This document shows, in pieces, positions 1 to 5,177 of a stretch of 5,733 bases of DNA. The translations under genes were made by a program, and so were the position numbers. Within the stretch, counting starts at the first letter, position 1, and the number at the start of each line of letters is the position of its first letter. Source of the DNA: an uncultured archaeon (GTDB taxonomy: Archaea > Thermoproteota > CALKCG01 > B24); the NCBI GenBank assembly GCA_938082915.1, contig CALKCG010000187.1, positions 1-5,733 of the forward strand, written 5' to 3'. The notes below the pieces were generated by a model. That model worked only from the letters and a program-made list of their open reading frames with translations, made no database searches and was not told the origin of the DNA.

Positions 1-410
1 GCTATAGGTATTGAAACAAAATTACTGTTACTAACCATTGCTTCGTCTATTAGGATTATTTCTTCAGTCTTTCTTCCCCTTATTTCTCCCTCCATGAAAT
101 CTAAGGATACTTTCACCTTAGTTTTGTCATACTGTATGAACTTTGCCCACCTCATGAACCCATAGCTATTGTGCCTTTCTTCTTTTTCAATGCCGTACCC
201 TTCAGGCAGAATCGCCTTCAAATCATCTAGGTTCCAACCATCCTTCTTTCTAACGATGAAGACGCAGTCTCTTGTGAACCTTGAAAATTGGATGAAAGCT
301 CTTAACGCATATCCTCCCGTGAGGATGAGCCTTGGATCAGTAAAGCCACCAGTCTCCTCAGAAAGGCGAAGAATCGCTTTTAAAAGTTCTCCCTCCCTTC
401 TCTTCATCAT
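1..410 (-). CDS. AbiEii-like nucleotidyltransferase (type IV TA toxin), C-terminus beyond window edge
   Basis: N-terminal 136 codons of a nucleotidyltransferase-fold protein of the AbiEii/DUF1814 type, the toxin half of type IV toxin-antitoxin systems. Seen: the motif LTGGYALRAF (residues 30-39), matching the family GGxAL signature, then RFTRD at 44-48, where the family has an Asp-x-Asp pair, and a later acidic strand SLDFMEGE (102-109) that can supply the third metal-binding Asp (D104). The second Asp of the pair is Val here (D48-C49-V50), so NTP and metal binding may be impaired. Translation starts at the ATG at 410, or at an in-frame TTG at 428 that would overlap the AbiEi stop by 8 bases; both fit translational coupling to the upstream gene. 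The remainder lies left of position 1. Family knowledge: the toxin transfers nucleotides to tRNA or protein targets and is held in check by AbiEi. Activity of this copy is unproven. Confidence 0.8.
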   Translation of the reverse strand, partial: MMKRREGELLKAILRLSEETGGFTDPRLILTGGYALRAFIQFSRFTRDCVFIVRKKDGWNLDDLKAILPEGYGIEKEERHNSYGFMRWAKFIQYDKTKVKVSLDFMEGEIRGRKTEEIILIDEAMVSNSNFVSIPI

Positions 411-420
411 CTCTATTGCT

Positions 421-1128
421 TTAGGCAAACTCCACCACCTTCTCAACAGCCTCCTCAATCAACTCCTTCACATCCACCTGCTCTAACCTAGCCGCTTTCA
501 TGTTGAACATTCTCCTTCCAATTTGTTCATCGAATAATCTGCAACCGTACTTTATGGCATTCCAAACTCTTACGTCAGTTCTCGATATCCTCTTCCATCT
601 CGCTAATTCCTTTACCTTGTTGAATGAGATTTCATCCCTTCTAAAGTACAAAACTGCGAAGGCATCCAAGAAGGACCAGGCTGCAATGCAGCTCACCAAG
701 CATGATTCTGGTGTTTCGATGAATAAGCTGTCGACTTCCCTGTACTCGTAAGGTATCTTATCATGGTACTCAACTTCAAAGATCCATCCTCTGTTCTTGC
801 CAAATCTTTCTAAGGCTCTCTTGTATGCTGAATCCTCAACAGCTAATCGGTAAACGTTTCTATGAACGAAATCGTAGTTCCATATGCTCGCCGCTGTCTG
901 CTTTATTAAAACTTTAAACCCTCTATCCCTTGTTAAAAAGTCCCATACATCCATATGTTTCTCGGGTAAGTAGTACCATCCCCAGTGGACGCGCTCTACT
1001 TCACCTAACCTTCTTAACCTATGCAAGTATTCCTTTGCCCTAGCATCTATTCTCTTAGCCTCGCTAACTGTGAACAAGCTTCCCCTCCATCTTTCCCTTA
1101 AGGCTGAACTGAACTGCTCTAAGTACAT
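421..1128 (-). CDS. AbiEi-like winged-helix antitoxin / transcriptional regulator
   Basis: A 235-residue protein, intact, probably the antitoxin of the AbiE pair with the gene directly downstream. Seen: an N-terminal winged-helix segment (about residues 15-55), including SLFTVSEAKRI as the first helix pair and a beta-wing GEVERVHWGWYYLP, followed by a mixed alpha/beta middle and a basic, helical C-terminus. This layout is that of AbiEi antitoxins, which bind inverted repeats at their own promoter and neutralise the nucleotidyltransferase without needing direct contact. I chose the ATG at 1128 over the GTG at 1137 because GGTGA (1138-1134) sits 5 bases upstream of the ATG as a Shine-Dalgarno site. 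The stop lies 10 bases before the toxin ATG, so the two form one operon. Family assignment rests on the fold pattern and the neighbour, not on a search. Confidence 0.8.
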   Translation of the reverse strand: MYLEQFSSALRERWRGSLFTVSEAKRIDARAKEYLHRLRRLGEVERVHWGWYYLPEKHMDVWDFLTRDRGFKVLIKQTAASIWNYDFVHRNVYRLAVEDSAYKRALERFGKNRGWIFEVEYHDKIPYEYREVDSLFIETPESCLVSCIAAWSFLDAFAVLYFRRDEISFNKVKELARWKRISRTDVRVWNAIKYGCRLFDEQIGRRMFNMKAARLEQVDVKELIEEAVEKVVEFA

Positions 1129-1133
1129 TGAAG

Positions 1134-1138
1134 TCACC
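1134..1138 (-). promoter_or_regulatory. Ribosome-binding site deciding the AbiEi start
   Basis: GGTGA is complementary to the 3' end of archaeal 16S rRNA and lies 5 bases before the ATG at 1128. It supports that ATG over the GTG at 1137, which would itself lie inside the site. Confidence 0.6.
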
Positions 1139-1158
1139 TTTTATATTAAAATGGCACG

Positions 1159-1178
1159 TTAAATATTTTAACCCTTTC
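1159..1178 (-). promoter_or_regulatory. Predicted TATA box and BRE of the AbiE operon
   Basis: On the minus strand an AT-rich box TTAAAATATTTAA (1171-1159) is preceded by GAAAGGG (1178-1172), which could be the BRE. Its centre is about 37 bases upstream of the AbiEi ATG, placing transcription start near 1139, just before the GGTGA ribosome-binding site. A second AT stretch lies at 1141-1150 but is too close to the gene to act as its TATA box. No convincing inverted repeat for AbiEi autorepression was seen. Confidence 0.5.
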
Positions 1179-1449
1179 AAGATACTCCCATAGAGAGTCG
1201 AATCGAGTCCAAGGAGTTCAGATGCATAATACTCCATTCAAATAGAAGTTTGGATGATAGTGAGGAACCTCGCAATGCTCTTTTAAGCCTAAAACCTATT
1301 GCGTGTAGCCGTCAACTACTCTCTTTGGCAAAGACATCCCAACACCTTTCTAACATTTATTACTTAAACTCAAAATTATGGTTTGCCATCGGACTAGTGA
1401 TTTCTCTTGATTTACCCCCGCAAATCCCCATTTTTTTCTTTCAATATTT
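1179..1449. other. Intergenic stretch, probably gene relic
   Basis: No intact gene. On the minus strand a 13-codon frame begins at an ATG (1337) behind a good AGGTG ribosome-binding site and an AT-rich TTTAAGTAA box about 26 bases further upstream. It meets a TAG after MSLPKRVVDGYTQ and then stays open for 25 more codons to a TGA at 1218. This could be a tiny or broken gene; I recognise no family. The T-rich plus-strand run at 1430-1452 has no plus-strand gene to terminate. Confidence 0.35.
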
Positions 1450-2184
1450 TTATAGTTTAATGGCTTTTATCAACTCCATCATAGCTTTAGATACCGTTTT
1501 CGCGCCAACGTGTGAGACCAATTTGCCTCGCTGTTTGTCTTTAAGGTGTTCTGTCAAGTCCAGTGCGAGTTCGATCATGCTTGTCAGGTAACGCATCAGC
1601 GGCATCCCACCGTGGAGCATTTTATCGAGTACGTGGGCGTAAACCAATGGCTTCTGCCTTGCGTATATAGCTAGTAAGAACACGGTTACTGCTAACCCAG
1701 TGCTCCATGGGAGTTTTACGAGGCTTCTACCGTTTTTCCTATCAATTGAGTATTCGACTCTATTGGCGTCTAGGGTTAGGAGTATGTGTTTGTAGAGTTC
1801 AGACGCCCTTCTTCCTCATAGTCTGATGTAGTAGCGTGATTCGATGCTTGGAAATTTTATTCCTATCATGCGCCTCTTAGGGTTCTTCGACTGCTTGTAT
1901 ATCAGCCAGTATTCGCCCTCCGTCTTGACCACGAAAGCTCACCCCACTATCAGCATTGCTGAGAATAGGCTTAAACAAGCCCCCTCTCCTGTGAACATGT
2001 GGAGTAGAGAGAATCCATCGGATTCTAGGGAGACGTCATATCCGTGATCGGACAACACTAGGACCATGTAGTCCTCGGATAGGAGGTCTATTTCAAACGC
2101 TATATCCTCAATAGCTCTATAGAGGCTGACGGACATGTCTGATGTGCTTGGAAACTTCTCATACTGAGTTGTAGACCAGCTCAT
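1450..2184 (-). pseudogene. Unknown-family gene with two in-frame TGA codons
   Basis: One reading frame of 245 codons runs from an ATG at 2184 to TAA at 1450 and is interrupted only by TGA at codon 82 (1941-1939) and codon 123 (1818-1816). No frame change is needed, and the sequence on both sides of each stop reads as ordinary protein (for example EYWLIYKQSKNPKRRMIG between them and SELYKHILLTLDANRVEY after the second). A GAGGTG ribosome-binding site lies 4 bases before the ATG. Near residue 46 it has LVLSDHGYD, reminiscent of the SDHG motif of alkaline-phosphatase-fold enzymes, but nothing else supports that family, so I leave function unknown. TGG is used for Trp within the same frame, and TGA ends other genes here, so two TGG-to-TGA (or similar) nonsense mutations are the simplest reading. 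Downstream methionines could at best restart short fragments. Confidence 0.65.
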
Positions 2185-2214
2185 CCAACACCTCTCATGA
2201 CAGTAGAGCCCGCC

Positions 2215-2222
2215 GCTTTAAA
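2215..2222 (-). promoter_or_regulatory. Possible TATA box of the double-TGA gene
   Basis: TTTAAAGC on the minus strand is centred about 35 bases before the ATG at 2184, so a transcript would start at about the GAGGTG ribosome-binding site (2194-2189). This is weak evidence alone, but the spacing is close to that of the AbiE promoter. Confidence 0.35.
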
Positions 2223-2233
2223 CCTAGGCTATT

Positions 2234-2638
2234 TTAAAACTGCTGAGTATGGCTTAAGCTTAACTTCTTCGCATCTTTGATGAATTCGTCGACTCTCTCT
2301 AGCTCGAGTTTAATCTCTTCCACATCTACCACGCCCTCGTAGAAGACTTCACCGTGAAGTACCCTGAACCTTGCCATGTATCTGTCCCTAAGGCCTAACT
2401 CTTTAGCCCTAGGGTTTGTCTTCTCAACCTCTCTCAACATAACCCTTCTTTCATAGTGGCTCATTGGGAGTTTGCCCGTCAAGGCTAAAAGCAGACAATT
2501 TGTAGAATGCACGACGGCATTCCAAGCCTTCTCAGCGGAGTCTCGAATACGAACAATGTCACTTCTAGCCACTGCTTCTTCGAACTCAACCCTAGCAGCC
2601 TTAAGAAAGGCCTCCGCATCCTCGAAAAGCCCCATCAT
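2234..2638 (-). CDS. HEPN-like small protein (PaREP1-type)
   Basis: An intact 134-residue, almost wholly helical protein. Seen: RDSAEKAWNAVVHSTNCLLL (32-51), the typical second helix of HEPN/PaREP1-like archaeal proteins, a conserved-looking GKLPMSHYERR loop (55-65), and RFRVLH (90-95), an RxxxxH motif like the catalytic signature of HEPN ribonucleases, followed by GEVFYEG and a last amphipathic helix. Known of the superfamily: HEPN proteins often act as RNA-cleaving toxins, usually next to a minimal nucleotidyltransferase antitoxin, though many PaREP1-like members have no known role. No such partner is visible beside it; the nearest nucleotidyltransferase is the AbiEii gene at the left edge. 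The start at 2638 (or the ATG at 2635) fits a leaderless mRNA from the TATA box 26 bases upstream. RNase activity is inferred, not shown. Confidence 0.72.
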   Translation of the reverse strand: MMGLFEDAEAFLKAARVEFEEAVARSDIVRIRDSAEKAWNAVVHSTNCLLLALTGKLPMSHYERRVMLREVEKTNPRAKELGLRDRYMARFRVLHGEVFYEGVVDVEEIKLELERVDEFIKDAKKLSLSHTQQF

Positions 2639-2660
2639 GAACTTATATAAACGTTCAAGC

Positions 2661-2667
2661 TTAAATA
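2661..2667 (-). promoter_or_regulatory. TATA box implying a leaderless HEPN mRNA
   Basis: TATTTAA on the minus strand is centred 26 bases before the ATG at 2638, so transcription would begin at the start codon itself; no Shine-Dalgarno site is present, which agrees. A second box TTTATATAA (2650-2642) lies too close to the ATG and would start transcripts inside the gene. Confidence 0.5.
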
Positions 2668-2830
2668 CTTAAATCTACAGATCCCACGATGGTATTAAGT
2701 CAAGCTTAATTAGTCGTCCCCTCTGCTACAATCTCGCAGTTGGTAAGTGCATGACTTAAAACTCATGGGGGTTAAGTTCATGGATGAGAGAGTTAACTGT
2801 ACTACGCTGATCTATTGGAATTACATAGCT
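2668..2830. other. Non-coding stretch in the decayed region
   Basis: I see no gene on either strand and no convincing hairpin. It holds scattered stops in all frames and one 26-codon plus-strand frame that I do not consider a gene. It separates the HEPN promoter from the helix-turn-helix relic. Confidence 0.5.
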
Positions 2831-2994
2831 TTACTGCCTCCATAGTCTTTCTACCTCGCTTCTAGGATAGAGATTACCAGTTGGAAGTTTAACGGCTCTG
2901 ACGATTCCTCTTTTCTGCCACTTCTAGAGAGTCTTCAACTGAAACCCCGAGTCTCTTAACAACTTCGGAGGGAACGTAAAAGTTCTTCTTACAT
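2831..2994 (-). pseudogene. Broken MerR/excisionase-type helix-turn-helix protein
   Basis: Reading the minus strand across a frame change gives a clear MerR-like DNA-binding domain: NFYVPSEVVKRLGVSVE in one frame, then TL-stop-KWQKRGIV and RAVKLPTGNLYPRSEVERLW in another. This is the standard pattern of N-terminal helix-turn-helix, a W-containing second helix, and a beta wing ending in a YxRSEVERL helix, as in IS607-family resolvase N-termini and small excisionases. Three lesions are visible: an extra T directly after the ATG at 2994, an extra G at about 2933, and a TAG at 2926-2924. The frame ends with TAA at 2831 right after the domain, so the ancestor was either a stand-alone regulator of about 50 residues or a resolvase whose catalytic part is gone. 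In an integrated element such a protein would fit an excisionase or regulator; that role is inferred. Confidence 0.6.
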
Positions 2995-3132
2995 CAAAGA
3001 ACCAATGGGGTTGAACTGGTGTTCTATCTCTTTTTGAAGCAGCTGAAAATCCTATTGTAAAGCCACATCTAGGTTGCACGTCCAGCTCAACGCGAAGCCT
3101 CTAACATCTACTCCAACCCTCACAATTGCCAT
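2989..3132 (-). pseudogene. Possible small broken gene, unknown family
   Basis: A minus-strand frame starts at an ATG (3132), reads MAIVRVGVDVRGFALSWTCN, meets TAG at 3054-3052, and continues open to TAA at 2989. An AT-rich TTAAAAT is centred about 27 bases before the ATG, so a leaderless mRNA is possible. A competing open frame over the same bases (containing RTPVQPHWFFDVRR) looks equally protein-like, so a frameshift rather than the TAG may be the real lesion. I recognise no family. The frame ends overlapping the ATG of the helix-turn-helix relic, suggesting the two were once adjacent or coupled genes. Confidence 0.28.
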
Positions 3133-3202
3133 TTAATTCTGAAGCTACTATGTGAATTTTAAGGTACCTTTGTACTTGAAGATGTAATCCCATAATAGGC
3201 TT

Positions 3203-3406
3203 CTAAAGCAGTTTCAAGTCCTTCAAGGCATCCTCCGTTATCTTCATCATCTCCTTCGCATAGTCCAACGTCGAACGTAGGTCTTCCAAGGCTTTCTTAA
3301 CCCCCTCAACCACAAACCTCTTTACCTCTTGGTTTTCCAATACCCTCCTCCTCCACTCCTGCGTCGCATAGAAGCCCATCGTGACTCTTATCGACTCCAT
3401 CGCCAT
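3203..3406 (-). CDS. Small charged helical protein, unknown function
   Basis: A 67-residue product with strongly coding-like codon choice. After a short N-terminus (MAMESIRVTMGFYATQEW) it is rich in Lys, Glu, Arg, Val and Leu with heptad-like spacing (for example KRFVVEGVKKALEDLRS and EMMKITEDALKDLKLL), predicting one or two long helices or a coiled coil. No membrane segment or catalytic motif is seen. The start is the ATG at 3406 or the ATG at 3400; the frame is open further upstream (reading TLTYFREAFLLPRF) but holds no start codon before the stop near 3491, so the gene may have lost an N-terminal part or simply starts here. It stops at TAG. Its ATG shares the CATG with the divergent integrase start. 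It may be a cargo or regulatory protein of the element; I do not recognise the family. Confidence 0.5.
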   Translation of the reverse strand: MAMESIRVTMGFYATQEWRRRVLENQEVKRFVVEGVKKALEDLRSTLDYAKEMMKITEDALKDLKLL

Positions 3407-4245
3407 GAACCTTGGGAGGAGGAAGGCCTCCCTAAAGTATGTGAGCGTTCTTTCGAGCTGCTCTCCACCATCGTCAAACGGGGTGCAAACCTATTCGAGC
3501 CTGAAAATGTTAAAGAAGTTATAGCACGGCAAGAGCGTTGGAACGTTAAAACCAAAGAGTTGGCCGTTGAGGCCTACAGTTGCTTTCTCAAGATGACGGG
3601 TGGGAGCTGGAGTCCACCGACCTACAAGCCCGTGAGAAAATTGCCTTTCATACCAACTGAACAGGAAATCGACCATTTGATAGCCGGGTGCAACCGAAAA
3701 ACTGCCGCCTTCCTACAATTACTCAAGGAGACTGGAGCCAGGTGCGGGAAGGCTTGGTTGCTCGAATGGACCGACGTAGACTTCCAAAATAAGCTCGTGA
3801 GCACCACACCAGAAAAAGGCGGAGAGCCTAGGGCCATAAAGGTGAGCGAGAAGCTGATCTCCATGCTCAACACCCTTCCTAAAGTTCAAACGAGGGTTTT
3901 TCAAGGCTCCCCAGACACTTTGCGAGGTCGTTTAGGAGGCAGAGGTCGAAGATGGCCTTCAAACTCCAGAACAAGAGGATCGAGAAGATAACCTTTCACA
4001 CGCTTAGGCATTGGAATGCGACCATGAAATACTACAAAACCAAAGACATCTTGCACGTCATGAGATTGCTTGGGCATAAAAACATCAACAACACTCTACT
4101 CTACACGCAATTGGTAAACTTCGAAAGCAATGAATACCACGTTAAAACCGCTTCGACCGCAAATGAAATCAAAGAGCTCCTCGAGGTTGGCTTTGAGTAC
4201 GTGTGCGAAAAGGACGGGCTCATGTTCTTTAGGAAGCGTAAATGA
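3405..4245 (+). pseudogene. Archaeal tyrosine recombinase (integrase), frameshifted
   Basis: A phage-type integrase of the archaeal family, which inserts elements at tRNA genes by strand exchange through a covalent tyrosine. Seen: a core-binding part (RGANLFEPENVKEVIARQ, then YKPVRKLPFIPTEQEID), then the catalytic domain with Arg in ETGARCG (codon at 3740), Lys in PEKGGEPR (3815), HTLRH (His 3997, Arg 4006), GHKNI (His 4075) and the nucleophile Tyr in LLYTQL (4102), and a typical C-terminus GFEYVCEKDGLMFFRKRK. It is not one frame: the part up to about 3900 and the part from there to the TGA at 4245 are joined only by a -1 shift. Upstream, NLGRRKASLKYVSVL in a third frame joins near 3451-3453 by another -1 shift and looks like the true N-terminus, starting at the ATG at 3405. 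Without that repair the middle frame reaches back to an ATG at 3329, inside the opposite gene, with implausible Pro/His/Arg-rich sequence. Restored length is about 280 residues, normal for the family. Confidence 0.8.
3897..3912 (+). other. Frameshift site in the integrase
   Basis: The reading frame changes by -1 between a run of five T (3897-3901) and a run of four C (3909-3912). Restoring one C gives VFQGSPRHFARSFRRQR, which continues smoothly into KLQNKRIEKITFHTLRH. Neither run forms a full X XXY YYZ slippery heptamer in the upstream frame, which favours a mutation or a sequencing error over programmed frameshifting. Confidence 0.7.
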
Positions 4246-4259
4246 AGGCCTACATTGAA

Positions 4260-4291
4260 TGGGGCCTCTGGTGTTGTAGTGGGGCCGCTGG
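4260..4291. repeat. Direct repeat of the tRNA-Pro 3' end (possible att remnant)
   Basis: Plus-strand TGGGGCCTCTGG (4260-4271) and TGGGGCCGCTGG (4280-4291) match at 11 of 12 positions. The second copy is the end of the T stem, the acceptor 3' strand and the discriminator base of the tRNA; the first lies between the integrase stop and the tRNA. Integrases of this kind recombine at tRNA 3' ends, so an extra copy here could be a leftover attachment core, although 12 bases is short and GC-rich. Confidence 0.45.
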
Positions 4292-4354
4292 GATTTGAAC
4301 CCAGGACCGCCAGCGCCCCAGGCTGGTATCCTAGCCATGCTAGACGACGGCCCC
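4280..4354 (-). tRNA. tRNA-Pro (anticodon GGG)
   Basis: A full cloverleaf is readable on the minus strand: acceptor GGGGCCG pairing with CGGCCCC, D arm from GTCT to GGAT, anticodon stem CCAGC/GCTGG around the loop CTGGGGC (anticodon GGG, reading proline CCC/CCU codons), and a T arm CTGGG-TTCAAAT-CCCAG. The discriminator base is A at 4280. CCA is not encoded (CTA follows), so the tail must be added by the CCA-adding enzyme whose gene lies just upstream. No intron is present. The 3' end faces the integrase gene, as expected for an integration target. Confidence 0.93.
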
Positions 4355-4386
4355 TTCTTTCAATCTATTAAGCTGGGTATGAGGGG

Positions 4387-4394
4387 TTTATAAG
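4387..4394 (-). promoter_or_regulatory. TATA box of tRNA-Pro
   Basis: CTTATAAA on the minus strand, within AACCCTTATAAACCCC, is centred about 36 bases before the first tRNA base, predicting a transcription start near 4365 and a leader of about 11 bases removed by RNase P. Confidence 0.55.
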
Positions 4395-4433
4395 GGTTGT
4401 CTTTATTTTTTGAGGAGGCCGTTGAAAGTGCTT

Positions 4434-5177
4434 TTATAAGCCGAGTGCTTCTATTAGACTATTCAACGCTTCCTTAGAAGGTCTCTGCTTATATTGTTTA
4501 AGCCTATGCAATACTTCCTCCCTATTAGGGGATTCATGTAGTTTTTGAAAAGTGTTTGGCATTACACCCCTTATGAATAGGTAGCTGATCAGCGATGAAA
4601 CATTTGAGGGCCTCCGGTTGGTGCTTGAAGAGCCGAAGTCTAGAATGACAGGCTCGTTGTCGGGTTTTATGAATACGTGCTTTGAAGCTCTACTCAGTTC
4701 ACCATGGTCCAGTCCAACCATATCAAGCCTGTATGCATCCATTATCAGTTTAAATAGAACTCTTCGGATGGTATTTTCCTCTGTCCGGGCATTTATCCAC
4801 TCCAGTATCGGCTTCCCATGTACAATCTCCATAAGTATCATGTCGTCCGTGTAAGATATGAGCTTCGGACCTACGCGTACGCTATTGGCTATCTTCATAT
4901 TTTCAGCCTCAACTTTAACGCTGGATGCCGAAGAGTCTAGCCGTCTAATTTTAAGAGCATACGCATAACCCGAAACCCAGGCTTTTACAACTATGTTTCT
5001 CGTACCTTTACCAAGCAGATTCACATTGAAAACTTGCTTAGGCCCTGTAAATTCGATTAAGCATACTCCAAGGCTTTTAACAGCTTCAACTCTACGTTTT
5101 AAAATTTCAAAGTCTCTACTGGGATACGTCAGTATGAAGCCCTCCTCAAACGTCAGCAGACTATCAGGCTTCAACAT
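4434..5177 (-). CDS. COG2112-type archaeal Ser/Thr protein kinase (predicted)
   Basis: A 247-residue single-domain kinase. Seen (numbering from the ATG at 5177): glycine-rich loop LGKGTRN (55-61), ATP-anchoring Lys in ALKIRR (K76), alpha-C Glu in KVEAEN (E89 or E91), hinge MEIVHGKP (116-123), catalytic loop LDHGELSR (156-163, D157) with following K166, and the metal-binding DFGSSS (180-185). The short C-lobe and LDHGELSR loop are those of the RIO-like archaeal kinases grouped as COG2112. Substrate is unknown. The gene overlaps the end of the CCA-adding enzyme by 14 bases when started at the ATG at 5177. An in-frame TTG at 5192 would add 5 residues, with AAGG 7 bases before it, and cannot be excluded. 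Overlap implies co-transcription and coupled translation, hinting at a link to tRNA or translation, but that is inference. Confidence 0.8.
   Translation of the reverse strand: MLKPDSLLTFEEGFILTYPSRDFEILKRRVEAVKSLGVCLIEFTGPKQVFNVNLLGKGTRNIVVKAWVSGYAYALKIRRLDSSASSVKVEAENMKIANSVRVGPKLISYTDDMILMEIVHGKPILEWINARTEENTIRRVLFKLIMDAYRLDMVGLDHGELSRASKHVFIKPDNEPVILDFGSSSTNRRPSNVSSLISYLFIRGVMPNTFQKLHESPNREEVLHRLKQYKQRPSKEALNSLIEALGL

Noticed and set aside
1196..1210. GAGTC-GAATC-GAGTC short repeat as an operator
   Set aside because: A 5-base repeat with no matching site nearer the AbiE promoter; likely chance.
1430..1452. T-rich run as a transcription terminator
   Set aside because: The T's are on the plus strand, but no plus-strand gene ends here; the minus-strand gene ending at 1450 would see an A-rich tract.
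1250..1591. 113-codon plus-strand frame
   Set aside because: Its second half is antisense to the 3' end of the double-TGA gene; it has no good start signal and a Ser/Leu/Phe-rich shadow-like composition.
1939..2184. Alkaline-phosphatase/phosphodiesterase assignment from LVLSDHG
   Set aside because: Only one short motif matches; the other metal-binding motifs of that fold are absent and the protein is too short.
2765..2845. 26-codon plus-strand frame starting MGVKFMDERVNC
   Set aside because: Short, no ribosome-binding site or promoter, and it overlaps the end of the helix-turn-helix relic on the other strand.
3329..3436. 5' extension of the integrase middle frame
   Set aside because: It reads as Pro/Arg/His-rich sequence unlike integrases and is antisense to a well-supported minus-strand gene; the NLGRRKASLKYVSVL frame is a better N-terminus.
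4096..4338. 80-codon minus-strand frame across the integrase 3' end and the tRNA
   Set aside because: It is antisense to the Tyr-containing end of the integrase and runs through the tRNA gene, whose structure is certain; the composition follows from those sequences.
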